Assembly (NCBI GenBank): GCA_001513145.1
Contig: LFSP01000023.1
Coordinates: 55,500-106,044, forward strand
Length of the DNA stretch: 50,545 bases
Origin: Clostridia bacterium DTU025
GTDB taxonomy: Bacteria > Bacillota > DTU025
Direction of reading: 5' to 3'
The notes beneath the pieces are model-generated. The model worked only from the letters and a program-made list of their open reading frames with translations, searched no databases and was not told the DNA's origin. Positions 26,122 to 36,430 of this stretch are shown piece after piece; positions within the stretch are counted from its first letter, which is position 1, and every line of letters begins with the position of its first letter. A program made the position numbers and the translations under genes.

Positions 26122-27323
26122 CTCAGTGCCTCCAAATCCGATTCGTCACGGAGCGCCTCGACGCCCGGGAGCCTGCGGCCCTCAAGGAACTCCAGCGACG
26201 CGCCGCCGCCTGTCGACACGTGGGTCATCTTGTCGGCGAAACCGAACTGTTCACACGCTGCCGCCGAATCCCCTCCGCCCACGATCGTCACGGCCTTCGA
26301 CTCCGCCATCGCCTTGGCCACCGCGATGGTGCCCTCCGCGAAGGGCGGCATCTCGAACACGCCCATGGGACCGTTCCACACCACCGTGCCTGCCGCCGCG
26401 ATGATTTCCGCGTAACGTTGGCGCGTTTCGGGGCCGATGTCCAGGCCCTCCCAATCGGCGGGGATGGCATCGGCGGGCACCACCTTGCGCTGAGCGTCAG
26501 GCGAGAAAGCGTCGGCCACCACGATGTCGCCCGGCAACGCCAGCTCCACGCCGGCCTCTGCCGCCTTGCGCATGGCCTCGGCTGCAAACTCGATGCGGGA
26601 CGAGTCGAGTATGGACTTGCCCACTTCGTAACCTTTCGCCTTCAGGAAGGTGTAGGCCATTCCGCCTCCGATGACTATGGCATCCGCCTTCGCCAGCAGG
26701 TTCTCGATGACGCCGATCTTGTCGGACACCTTCGCTCCGCCAAGGATGGCCACGAAAGGCCGCACCGGGTCGGTTAGGGCCTTCCCGAGGATCTCAATCT
26801 CCTTCTGCATCAGAAGGCCGGCTACTCCCGGGATGAACCTGGCTATGCCCTCGGTGGACGCATGGGCCCGGTGGGCGGCACCGAACGCGTCGTTAACGTA
26901 TACGTCGGCAAGGGACGCCAGCTTCGCCGCGAAGGCGTCGTCATTGGCCTCCTCTTCCTTATGGAAGCGGACGTTCTCCAGGAGCACCACGTCGCCAGGC
27001 TTCATCGCCCACACGTAGGCTTCCACTTCCGGTCCTATGCAGTCGTTCAGCTTCGGCACAGGCCGGCCCAACAGCTCGCCCAGGCGCACCGCTACGGCAT
27101 CCAGCGTGGCGGAAGGATCGTACTTCCCCTTCGGCCGCCCCAGGTGCGACGCCAGGATGACCTTGGCGCCCCGCTCCAGGAGAAGCCTGATTGTGGGGAT
27201 CGCAGCCGCTATGCGGCGGTCGTCGGTGATACGCCCCTCGGGATCCATGGGGACGTTGAAGTCAGCGCGCACGAACACGCGCTTGCCTGCGGGGTTGATA
27301 TCTGCCACCGACAGCTTGCGCAT
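26118..27323 (-). CDS. pgk: phosphoglycerate kinase
   Basis: The protein has 401 residues. It transfers the acyl phosphate of 1,3-bisphosphoglycerate to ADP. The signature [13 protein letters not shown] is at residues 15-27, with [32 protein letters not shown], and the C-terminal nucleotide loop [11 protein letters not shown]. It begins 12 bases after gap and overlaps tpiA by four bases, so gap-pgk-tpiA are tightly coupled. Confidence 0.97.
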   Translation of the reverse strand: MRKLSVADINPAGKRVFVRADFNVPMDPEGRITDDRRIAAAIPTIRLLLERGAKVILASHLGRPKGKYDPSATLDAVAVRLGELLGRPVPKLNDCIGPEVEAYVWAMKPGDVVLLENVRFHKEEEANDDAFAAKLASLADVYVNDAFGAAHRAHASTEGIARFIPGVAGLLMQKEIEILGKALTDPVRPFVAILGGAKVSDKIGVIENLLAKADAIVIGGGMAYTFLKAKGYEVGKSILDSSRIEFAAEAMRKAAEAGVELALPGDIVVADAFSPDAQRKVVPADAIPADWEGLDIGPETRQRYAEIIAAAGTVVWNGPMGVFEMPPFAEGTIAVAKAMAESKAVTIVGGGDSAAACEQFGFADKMTHVSTGGGASLEFLEGRRLPGVEALRDESDLEALR

Positions 27324-27335
27324 GGCCCAAACCCC

Positions 27336-29443
<2,108 letters not shown>

Positions 29444-29444
29444 G

Positions 29445-29480
29445 GACACAATGTATCCCACTTGGTCAGCAATTGTCCCA
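29445..29480 (-). promoter_or_regulatory. CggR operator
   Basis: On the minus strand the 36 bases read TGGGAC-N6-TGAC-N4-TGGGAT-N6-TGTC. This matches the two-repeat CggR target described for Bacillus subtilis (CGGGAC-N6-TGTC-N4-CGGGAC-N6-TGTC) in every spacing, with three to four base changes. It lies just downstream of the cggR -10 box, as in Bacillus, where CggR blocks transcription. Confidence 0.8.
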
Positions 29481-29492
29481 CCCCGCATGAAC

Positions 29493-29521
29493 ATTATACC
29501 TCATTCCCGGCGAGGCTTCCA
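29493..29521 (-). promoter_or_regulatory. cggR-gap operon promoter
   Basis: A perfect -10 TATAAT (29493-29498) with a weak -35 TGGAAG (29516-29521) at 17 bases. A 13-base imperfect inverted repeat (29499-29511 and 29539-29552) overlaps the spacer and could be the rpoN terminator or a second regulatory site. Transcription should start near 29486, placing the CggR operator at about +6 to +41. Confidence 0.6.
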
Positions 29522-29588
29522 TGGGCTCTTGGCTCATTGCCCGGGAGTGAGGCACGTCGTACAGCGCCGGGAGCCGGGGTTCCAGGCC

Positions 29589-31034
29589 TCAGTACCGACG
29601 CCGCGCGGCGGAGGCCGGGATCAGCATCTCCTCGCGGTACTTTGCCACCGTCCTGCGCGACACATGTATGCCTTCGTGCTGGAGACGCTCGGCGATTGCC
29701 CTATCCGACAGCGGCTCAGAAGGATCCTCCTCGTCGATAAGCTGTTTGATCAGACGGCGCACACTCTCGGCTGCCGCCTGCTGTCCGTCAGCGGCCTTCA
29801 GGCCCGAACTGAAGAAGAACTTCAGCTCGAACATGCCCCTGGGAGTCTGGGCGTACTTGCCCGACGTCGCGCGGCTCACGGTGCTCTCGTGTACGCCGAT
29901 GTCGGCCGCGACGTCCTTCAGCGTCATCGGCTGCAAGCTCATGATGCCGTTGTCAAAGAACGCCTTCTGCCTCCGCACGATGGATTCAGCCACCCGGAGG
30001 ATGGTGTCTCTCCGCTGCGACAGCGCCCTGAGAAGCCATAGCGCCGAGTTGAGCCTGTCGCGGACGAAATCCTTGACCGTTGCGTCAACTCCGGGATTGG
30101 TCAGAAGGGCTCTGTAGCGCGCGCTGACACACAGACGAGGCACGGCGGAATCGTTGGGGATCACGATGTACTCGCCGTCAACGCGCTCGATGTACACGTC
30201 TGGGGTGATGTACCTCACCTCTCCGTCGCCAGAGAGCCCGGCTCCGGGGGCGTGATTGAGCCGTCTGATGAGGTCCACTGCCTCCTGCACCCTCGCCAAG
30301 GGCGCTCCCGTTGCCGAGGCCGCCTTGCCGAGCTTTCCGGCGGCTATGTCCTCCAGGTGGGCGGCGACTACCTGAAGCGCTAGGCGGCTCAAGTCTTCGT
30401 CCAGCTGCATCGCCCGAATCTGTGCGCTCAGGCACTCCTGCAAGTCCCTGGAGCCGATGCCCACGGGCTCAAGATTCAGCAGCACCCGCCGTACCGCCTC
30501 CACCTCGTCCACGTCCACATTGAGAGCCGCGGCGATCTCGTCAACAGTCACGGCAAGGTAGCCGCGGTTGTCCAGACAGCCCAGAAGGTACTCGCCGATA
30601 CGCTGATCCCTGGGGCAGCTGATCGCCGTTTTCAGCTGGATCCTGAGGGATTCCAGTAGCCCAGGCTCCCACCCGATGCCAGCCACAGGATCCTCATCGC
30701 GCCAGTCGTTACCGCGAATCTCCCATGAGCCGTCGCCCAGCTCGCCGAAGTACTGCGCCCAGTCCACCACCGGTTCGTCGGCAGAACGCGCGTCGGCTGA
30801 CGCCCCGCTGGCAACGTCAGCTTCCGTCGGATCCCCCTGGCACTGGTCGGCTGAGGCGTACGCGTCATCAATCTCCACCTCGAGCAGCGGATTCTGTAGC
30901 AGCTGCTCCTCCAGGTAGTTCGACAGTTCCACCGTGGGAAGCTGAAGCAACTTGATGGCCTGTTGAAGCTCTGGCGTCATCACCAGCTTCTGAACTTGCT
31001 GCTGTACCAAGCCTAGACCGGTATCGTAAGCCAT
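29589..31034 (-). CDS. rpoN: RNA polymerase sigma-54 factor
   Basis: The protein has 481 residues. Region I is glutamine/leucine-rich (QQQVQKLVMTPELQQAIKLLQL), followed by an acidic linker, the core-binding domain and a helix-turn-helix (MTLKDVAADIGVHESTVSRA). The RpoN box near the end reads SRRTVAKYREEML, one change from the usual ARRTVAKYRE. The sigma factor directs activator-dependent promoters of the -24/-12 type; no enhancer-binding activator is in the window. The ATG shares one base with the whiA stop (TGATG), so the two are coupled. cggR follows downstream. Confidence 0.95.
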   Translation of the reverse strand: MAYDTGLGLVQQQVQKLVMTPELQQAIKLLQLPTVELSNYLEEQLLQNPLLEVEIDDAYASADQCQGDPTEADVASGASADARSADEPVVDWAQYFGELGDGSWEIRGNDWRDEDPVAGIGWEPGLLESLRIQLKTAISCPRDQRIGEYLLGCLDNRGYLAVTVDEIAAALNVDVDEVEAVRRVLLNLEPVGIGSRDLQECLSAQIRAMQLDEDLSRLALQVVAAHLEDIAAGKLGKAASATGAPLARVQEAVDLIRRLNHAPGAGLSGDGEVRYITPDVYIERVDGEYIVIPNDSAVPRLCVSARYRALLTNPGVDATVKDFVRDRLNSALWLLRALSQRRDTILRVAESIVRRQKAFFDNGIMSLQPMTLKDVAADIGVHESTVSRATSGKYAQTPRGMFELKFFFSSGLKAADGQQAAAESVRRLIKQLIDEEDPSEPLSDRAIAERLQHEGIHVSRRTVAKYREEMLIPASAARRRY

Positions 31035-31975
31035 CAGGAAAGCCCCTTCTTCCTTCTCAGGCTATCGGCGATCTGAGCCAGCCTCCTCATGCGATGGTTG
31101 ACCCCAGACTTGCCGATGGCGGGGGTCAGCATCGCCCCAAGCTGCGTCAGGCTGGCTTCCGGGTTCTCCAGCCGCGCCATGGCTATCTCTCTCAGGCTCG
31201 GGGGCAGGCGGTGCAAGCCCATGGCCTCGTCGATGAGCTCGATATCCTGCACCTGACGGCAGGAAGCCTCCACCACCTTAGCGAGGTTGGCGTTCTCCGC
31301 GTTCACCAGACGGTTGACGTCGTTCCTTATGGACCTCACTATCCTGTCGTTCTCCATCTCCAGCAGGGCGTTGGGAGCCTCCATTATGCGCAGAAGCTCC
31401 GCCACGTCGTCACCGTCTTTGACGTACACCACGTAGCGCTTGCGACGCTGGACTATGCCAGTGCGCACCCCGAACTCCCCGATGAGCTGTGAGAGGAACT
31501 CGGCGAAGCCTTCAGTCTCCACGTTGATCTCAAGATGATACCCTTTGCCCGGCAGGCTCATGTAGCCACTCCCCAGGAACACCCCGCGGATGAAGGCGCG
31601 CTTGCAGCAGTAGTTCTCAACAATTCGCGGATCCGGCCCGCCCGCCGCCGACGAAGCGGAAAGCCCCAGAACGTCGAGGAGGCGCACAACTTCATCGTGC
31701 CGCGGAAGCCTGACGATGTATGCCTTGCCGCGAACAAGCCCTCTCCCCTTGGCCACGGCAACCTGCACTTCCGGACGGGACACGTCCTTGAGCAGCGCCA
31801 CTATCTTCCTGGCCACTGCTGCGCTGGACTCCCGTATGGACAATGACATCCTGCCAGACGCGATCCGGACGACGCCGTCGGCCTTTATGAGGCCGCACAG
31901 CTCGGAGATCTTGCAGCACTCGCGTTCAGGCATCGCCCTGATCAGCTCGTCCTTGGCACGAGCGTAGAAGTCCAC
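31034..31975 (-). CDS. whiA: DNA-binding protein WhiA
   Basis: The protein has 313 residues. The N-terminal half is the degenerate homing-endonuclease-like domain (CCKISELCGLIKADGVV, CCKRAFIRGVFLGSGYMS) and the C-terminal part is the WhiA helix-turn-helix (LREIAMARLENPEASLTQLGAMLTPAIGKSGVNHRMRRL). WhiA is widespread in Gram-positive bacteria and affects cell division. The start is GTG. It lies upstream of rpoN with one-base overlap. In many Bacillota yvcJ-yvcK precede whiA; here yvcK is nearby but faces the other way behind spmAB. Confidence 0.95.
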   Translation of the reverse strand: MDFYARAKDELIRAMPERECCKISELCGLIKADGVVRIASGRMSLSIRESSAAVARKIVALLKDVSRPEVQVAVAKGRGLVRGKAYIVRLPRHDEVVRLLDVLGLSASSAAGGPDPRIVENYCCKRAFIRGVFLGSGYMSLPGKGYHLEINVETEGFAEFLSQLIGEFGVRTGIVQRRKRYVVYVKDGDDVAELLRIMEAPNALLEMENDRIVRSIRNDVNRLVNAENANLAKVVEASCRQVQDIELIDEAMGLHRLPPSLREIAMARLENPEASLTQLGAMLTPAIGKSGVNHRMRRLAQIADSLRRKKGLS

Positions 31976-32080
31976 GACGACGCCCCCTTCGGTTCATGGT
32001 ACTTGGGTATTCCCCATACAGCGAGCTTTCCCTGCATGACATCAATACGTGCAGAATAGGCTTGCCGGGGAGGAGATAGC

Positions 32081-32677
32081 ATGTTGGGAACTCTCTGGGT
32101 GGCTATGCTGGCGTCGGGAACCCTCGCAGCCGTCGTGTGCAAGGGGCCCGCGTCGGTGGCGCAGATCCTGACCAAGTCCGCGTCTGATGCCATCCACCTG
32201 TGCATCGGGCTTGCCGGCCTGATCGGCCTCTGGTCAGGCATATCTGCCCTGGCAGAGGAATCGGGGCTGATGGACGCGCTGGCCGCTGCAGTGAGGCCCG
32301 TGACCCGCCGCCTGTTCCCAGGCCTTCCTTCCGACAGCCCAGCCCACGGCGCCATGGCCGCTTCCTTCGCAGCCAATCTGCTCGGGCTTGGGGGAGCCGC
32401 CACCCCTCTTGGCCTGCGGGCCATGGAGGAGCTGGCGAAGGCCTCAAGGCGTCCTGGCGAGGCCTCGGACGAGATGTGCACCTTCGTTCTCCTGATCGCC
32501 TCCGGCCTCACGCTGGTCCCAACGTCGATCCTGGCGGTGCGGGCCCACGCGGGATCCGCGGCGCCTGCGTCCGTCACCGGGCCGATGCTGATAGCCAGCA
32601 CCTGCTCAACCCTGACGGCGCTCCTGGCGGACGGACTCATCAGGGGAGCTAGGCGGCGCCTGCGGCGCGGAAGGTAG
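32081..32677 (+). CDS. spmA: spore maturation protein A
   Basis: The protein has 198 residues with several membrane segments and a nucleoside-transporter-gate-type domain (SASDAIHLCIGLAGLIGLWSG, AANLLGLGGAATPLGLRAMEEL, FVLLIASGLTLVPTSILAVRA). SpmA and SpmB act together in spore core dehydration in Bacillus. GGGGAGGAG lies upstream of the ATG. It begins 105 bases from the divergent whiA start and is followed by spmB after 10 bases. It supports spore formation by the host. Confidence 0.9.
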   Translation: MLGTLWVAMLASGTLAAVVCKGPASVAQILTKSASDAIHLCIGLAGLIGLWSGISALAEESGLMDALAAAVRPVTRRLFPGLPSDSPAHGAMAASFAANLLGLGGAATPLGLRAMEELAKASRRPGEASDEMCTFVLLIASGLTLVPTSILAVRAHAGSAAPASVTGPMLIASTCSTLTALLADGLIRGARRRLRRGR

Positions 32678-32687
32678 GCGCCAGCCG

Positions 32688-33227
32688 ATGAAGGCGTTCG
32701 TAACCTTCGCGCAGCTCGTCACGCCTCTCTTCGTAGTGGGAATCCCCCTTTACGCGTGGTTCCGCCGCGTAGACGTTTACTCCGTGTTCCTCAGGGGCGC
32801 AGGCGAAGGCTTCAGGTCGCTGGCGCGCATGGCTCCAGCTGTGCTCTGCATGTTCACCGCGGTTGGGCTCCTGTCGGAATCAGGAGCCATGGACCTCGCC
32901 GGGCCGGCCCTGGCTCCGCTGGCGCGGGCCCTGGACACGCCAGAGGACATCCTGGTGCTATCACTGATAAGGCCCCTGTCGGGCTCCGGCGCGCTTGGCC
33001 TGCTCGCGAGGATCTTGAGCTCCAAAGGACCGGACTCGTTCGAAGGGATTCTGGCGTCCACCGTTCAAGGATCCACCGACACCGCCATCTACGTGGTGGC
33101 GCTGTACTTCGGGTCAGTGGGAATAGCGCGTACGCGACACGTCCCCATCGTGGCGCTGCTGGCGGCGGCGGCCGGAACTGCGGCGGCAGTCGTGGCCTGC
33201 AGGCTCAGCGCGATCTCGGGTTTCTGA
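32688..33227 (+). CDS. spmB: spore maturation protein B
   Basis: The protein has 179 residues and is polytopic. The family core is present: RMAPAVLCMFTAVGLLSESGAMD, LIRPLSGSGALGLL and TVQGSTDTAIYVVALYFGSVGI. It pairs with SpmA. The last 23 bases overlap the end of the convergent yvcK gene. dacB, which often precedes spmA, is not seen here. Confidence 0.9.
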   Translation: MKAFVTFAQLVTPLFVVGIPLYAWFRRVDVYSVFLRGAGEGFRSLARMAPAVLCMFTAVGLLSESGAMDLAGPALAPLARALDTPEDILVLSLIRPLSGSGALGLLARILSSKGPDSFEGILASTVQGSTDTAIYVVALYFGSVGIARTRHVPIVALLAAAAGTAAAVVACRLSAISGF

Positions 33228-34164
33228 GGGCCACCTCGGCGACGGTCAGGGCCAACCCCATGGGATCGTGCCTCACGATGTCCGTCTCGCTGGCGACGCT
33301 GGCTTCCACCACCCCTACCCCCATCGCCCTGAGCTCGTCCGCGTCGTATCGGACAGGTTCGGCGCCCTCAGCGAGGTACTTCTCCCTCAGGTGCCTGGAT
33401 ATGGGCGAGTTGCTGACTATCACCCAGTCTACCACCTCATCGCCTGCATGGTTCCGGATGGCCGCCAGGTGTCGCTGCGCGGTGTAGCCGGTGGTCTCGC
33501 CCGCTTCAGTCATGACGTTGCACACGTAGATCTTGACGGCCTTGGACGTAGCGATGGCATCGGCCATGCCGGGCACCAAGAGGTTCGGTATGACGCTCGT
33601 ATAGAGGCTCCCCGGCCCGAGCACTATGGCATCGGCCTCGTCGATGGCCCTGAGCGCCTCCGGGAGCGGCTTGCAGTCGCCGGGCTCAAGGAACACCCTG
33701 GATATGGGCGAGTCGCACGTGGCTAGAACGCTCTCGCCTAACACCCGCCGGCCGTCCTCCAGTATCGCCCCGAGCACGCAGTCGTCGCAGGTGGCGGGCA
33801 GCACCCTTCCCCTGATGGCCAACACGTCACTGGACCTCTTCACGGCAAGGTCGAAATCGCCGGTGATGTCGGACATGGCCGCAATGAAGAGGTTTCCGAA
33901 GCTGTGCCCGGCCAGCGGGCCGTTGCCCTTGAACCTGTAGTTGAAAAGTTCCGTCATCAGCGACTCGGAATCGGCCAGAGCCACCAGGCAGTTGCGGATG
34001 TCACCTGGGGGCAACACCCCCATCTCGGCCCTGAGCCTGCCTGAACTGCCGCCGTCGTCGCTCACCGTTACGATGGCGGTGATCTTGGAGGTCAGCTGCT
34101 TGAGCCCCCGCAGCAGTGTGGAGAGGCCAGTGCCTCCACCCAGGGCAACCACCTTCAGTTCCAT
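33205..34164 (-). CDS. yvcK: gluconeogenesis factor YvcK/CofD-like
   Basis: The protein has 319 residues. The N-terminus ALGGGTGLSTLLRGLKQLTSKITAIVTVSDDGGSSGRLR is the family nucleotide-sugar-binding signature, followed by LPPGDIRNCLVALAD and GPGSLYTSVIPNLLV. YvcK binds UDP-N-acetylglucosamine-type nucleotides and is needed for growth on gluconeogenic carbon sources in Bacillus, linking metabolism to cell-wall synthesis. AGGA lies seven bases before the ATG. It lies downstream of a GH57 gene on the same strand and the rapZ partner is absent. Confidence 0.92.
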   Translation of the reverse strand: MELKVVALGGGTGLSTLLRGLKQLTSKITAIVTVSDDGGSSGRLRAEMGVLPPGDIRNCLVALADSESLMTELFNYRFKGNGPLAGHSFGNLFIAAMSDITGDFDLAVKRSSDVLAIRGRVLPATCDDCVLGAILEDGRRVLGESVLATCDSPISRVFLEPGDCKPLPEALRAIDEADAIVLGPGSLYTSVIPNLLVPGMADAIATSKAVKIYVCNVMTEAGETTGYTAQRHLAAIRNHAGDEVVDWVIVSNSPISRHLREKYLAEGAEPVRYDADELRAMGVGVVEASVASETDIVRHDPMGLALTVAEVALRNPRSR

Positions 34165-34194
34165 TGGCGCATCCTCCGATCTACCGTGGACCTA

Positions 34195-35718
34195 TCATAG
34201 ATAATTCGTCGGCGCCCATCGGAACACCTCGTCTTGTGCCGCTATATCTCGAAGGGCGCTGGCATCGTCGCAGGCAGAATCCAGGGCGGCACGGGCGAGC
34301 CGCATGAAGTTGTCGACGTGCGCCCGAAACCTGGCCCTGGCGTACTCAGACGCCTGGCCGACGCCGACGAGATACGGCCAGTCGCTGGCCTCAGCCAGCA
34401 TCAGCTCCCTGGATGCCGCGGCCGCAAGCTCCAGTTGACGAGGGCTGAGCCGAACGGTGGCCGCGTCAAGCTGGCGCTTGAGAGCGTGTGCATCCCTGAG
34501 CACCGTCCACATGGAGCGCGTTGAGTCGTTGGTCCAGTTGCTGTGCGGTGGCCCTTCTCCCCACGATCCGTCCGTCAGCTCGACGTCTCCGCCCCACGTA
34601 CCCTCGTCCGCTGCTCGGCTCACCGAAGCCAAGCTCATGCCAGCGCTTTCCGACACAATATGTATTACGTGGCTCAGCCAAGTAACCCCCTCATGCCACC
34701 AGTGCCCGAAGAGCTCCATGTCGAACGGGGCAACAACCAGCCCGCCGTCGACGCCGGCGACCCTTTCGGCCACGAACTGACAGAAGTGCTCGGCATGGCG
34801 ACGGGCCGCCGCGTCCGCCTCCTGAGGCCGGTACAGCTGCTTGTAGTCTAGCGCCGTAAGCTTCGACGTCACCCTCCAGTACGGTATCCCGGAAAGCTCG
34901 TGCCGCTTGTGGAACTCCCTGTATGCCCCGTCTCCCGGGTAGCCAGTGTCTGGCGACCACACCTGAGCCACGGCGACGTCGTCTCGCACCAGAACCCGCA
35001 TGTCGCTGCCGCCAAGGGTGTAGCGCGCCAGGCTAGCTGCGCCCGAACGGCCCGGCGTGGGCCTCACGGACGACGGGTCCACCAGTATGCAGTCTACACC
35101 GATCTCCTGGAGCGCGGCGTCGAGGGCTCCTGGGCTGTATCCCAGCTCAGGAAGCCACGCCGCCTTCGGCCGCACGCCCAGGTGGTGCTGTATGGCCAGC
35201 GCGCCGGTGCGCAGCTGCGCCCTGACGCGGTCGGCGTCGCCCAAGAGTGGCAGGTAGGCGTGGGTGGCCGCTGTGGTCATGATCTCTATCCTCCCGTCCT
35301 GTGCCAGCCGGCGGAAGGCTCCCACGAGATCGCGGTGCCAGCGTTCCAGGAACGAGCGCTTAACCGCCTCGCACTGCTCGAGATAGTCTCCGGCGATGGA
35401 GGCCATTATATCGTCGTGGACCTCCATGTGGCGCTCGATGTCGCGGCGCGCGGCTGCGATCCTGGCGTCGATGTACTCCAGGAACCTCTGCTTCATGTAG
35501 TCGTCCGCCAGCTGCTCGCAGAGGATCGGGGATACGGCCACCGACAGGCACGCGCCGGCCTCAGCGGGCAGGGCCTCTGCCATCAGGTCCAACATGGGGA
35601 TGTAGGTCTCAGCCATGGCCTCAAACACCCATTCCTCGCCGAATGGCCAGACCCCTTGCTTCCTGCAGTATGGGATGTGTGAGTGCAGAACGAACGCCAG
35701 AAGCGACCGGGAGCTCAA
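34195..35718 (-). CDS. GH57 family protein, 1,4-alpha-glucan branching enzyme-like (first copy)
   Basis: The protein has 507 residues from a TTG with GGAGGT seven bases upstream. The GH57 motifs are recognisable: LHSHIPYCRK (motif 1), ATHAYLPLL, AWLPELGYSPG with the nucleophile Glu191, and APFDMELFGHWWHEG with the acid/base Asp333. The spacing matches branching enzymes, which cut and rejoin alpha-1,4 glucan to make alpha-1,6 branches in the cytoplasm. A helical C-terminal region of DUF1957 type follows. No signal peptide. It is one of two GH57 copies, more divergent in motif 1 than the second. It is transcribed away from DUF4912 and the other copy. Confidence 0.85.
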   Translation of the reverse strand: MSSRSLLAFVLHSHIPYCRKQGVWPFGEEWVFEAMAETYIPMLDLMAEALPAEAGACLSVAVSPILCEQLADDYMKQRFLEYIDARIAAARRDIERHMEVHDDIMASIAGDYLEQCEAVKRSFLERWHRDLVGAFRRLAQDGRIEIMTTAATHAYLPLLGDADRVRAQLRTGALAIQHHLGVRPKAAWLPELGYSPGALDAALQEIGVDCILVDPSSVRPTPGRSGAASLARYTLGGSDMRVLVRDDVAVAQVWSPDTGYPGDGAYREFHKRHELSGIPYWRVTSKLTALDYKQLYRPQEADAAARRHAEHFCQFVAERVAGVDGGLVVAPFDMELFGHWWHEGVTWLSHVIHIVSESAGMSLASVSRAADEGTWGGDVELTDGSWGEGPPHSNWTNDSTRSMWTVLRDAHALKRQLDAATVRLSPRQLELAAAASRELMLAEASDWPYLVGVGQASEYARARFRAHVDNFMRLARAALDSACDDASALRDIAAQDEVFRWAPTNYL

Positions 35719-35853
35719 AGCGACAACCTCCGGAGTCTCGCATGATGCGCAATGGACGCGTTTGGCGTTTAGTGTTACCCCGTTCAGCCCCAGTATCCAG
35801 CGGCGGATAGCCCATCATTCCTGGGGGCAGTATACCGTGAAGGAGGAAGGCCA

Positions 35854-36384
35854 TTGGACACTGACAGCGCTCGCAGAATACCTCGACACCAGCACCAGCC
35901 CGGAGAGGGCCTCCCAGCCCCGGAGTCACCCATCAACCTCTCAGACCAGTTGCCGCGCTCCTACGGAGTGACGCGCTGCGTTCTCCAGGCTCGCGATCCA
36001 AGGTGGCTGCATGCCTGGTGGGAAGCGTCTGAGGCCGAGTGGAGCTTCGCGCTGGCGCGCGTGGGAGCGAACGCCGCTCAGGCCACCCCGGTGCTGCGCG
36101 TGTACAACCTGGGGACCGAAGGCCCGCCGGATTTGGCCTTGGCCTCGGCCTCGGCGATGGCACCTTGGTGGTATGTGCCCCTGGGCCAGTTCGCCGACGC
36201 CTGGCTCTTCGAGGTGCCGGTTCCCGGCTGCTACTACCGAGTCGAAGTGGGCCTTCTGGGCCCGGGAGGCGCGTTCGTCCCCGTGGCCGCCTCCAACGTT
36301 GCCCAGACGCCCCGGGCGAGCCCATGCGGCTTGGCAAGCCGGCGGCCATCAGCGTGGTCTGGCAGCATCAGCCGCCTGGCGTAG
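35854..36384 (+). CDS. DUF4912 domain protein
   Basis: The protein has 176 residues from a TTG seven bases after AGGAGG. The first ~40 residues are low complexity and Pro-rich. The DUF4912 core follows: LPRSYGVTRCVLQARDPRWLHAWWE, then a beta-rich part with LRVYNL and WWYVPLGQFADAWLFEVPVPGCYYRVEVGL. The domain is predicted to fold as a beta sandwich and is often found next to GH57 enzymes; a glucan-binding role is inference. It is separated from the GH57 gene downstream by 46 bases and shares its operon. Confidence 0.72.
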   Translation: MDTDSARRIPRHQHQPGEGLPAPESPINLSDQLPRSYGVTRCVLQARDPRWLHAWWEASEAEWSFALARVGANAAQATPVLRVYNLGTEGPPDLALASASAMAPWWYVPLGQFADAWLFEVPVPGCYYRVEVGLLGPGGAFVPVAASNVAQTPRASPCGLASRRPSAWSGSISRLA

Positions 36385-36430
36385 GCCGATCCAGCATCTA
36401 CGTATGGCATATCTGCGGGGGGTATCGGAA

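Noticed and set aside
36011-36430. N-terminal extension of the second GH57 gene
   Set aside because: It overlaps the DUF4912 gene in another frame and the GH57 motif 1 starts a few residues after ATG 36431.
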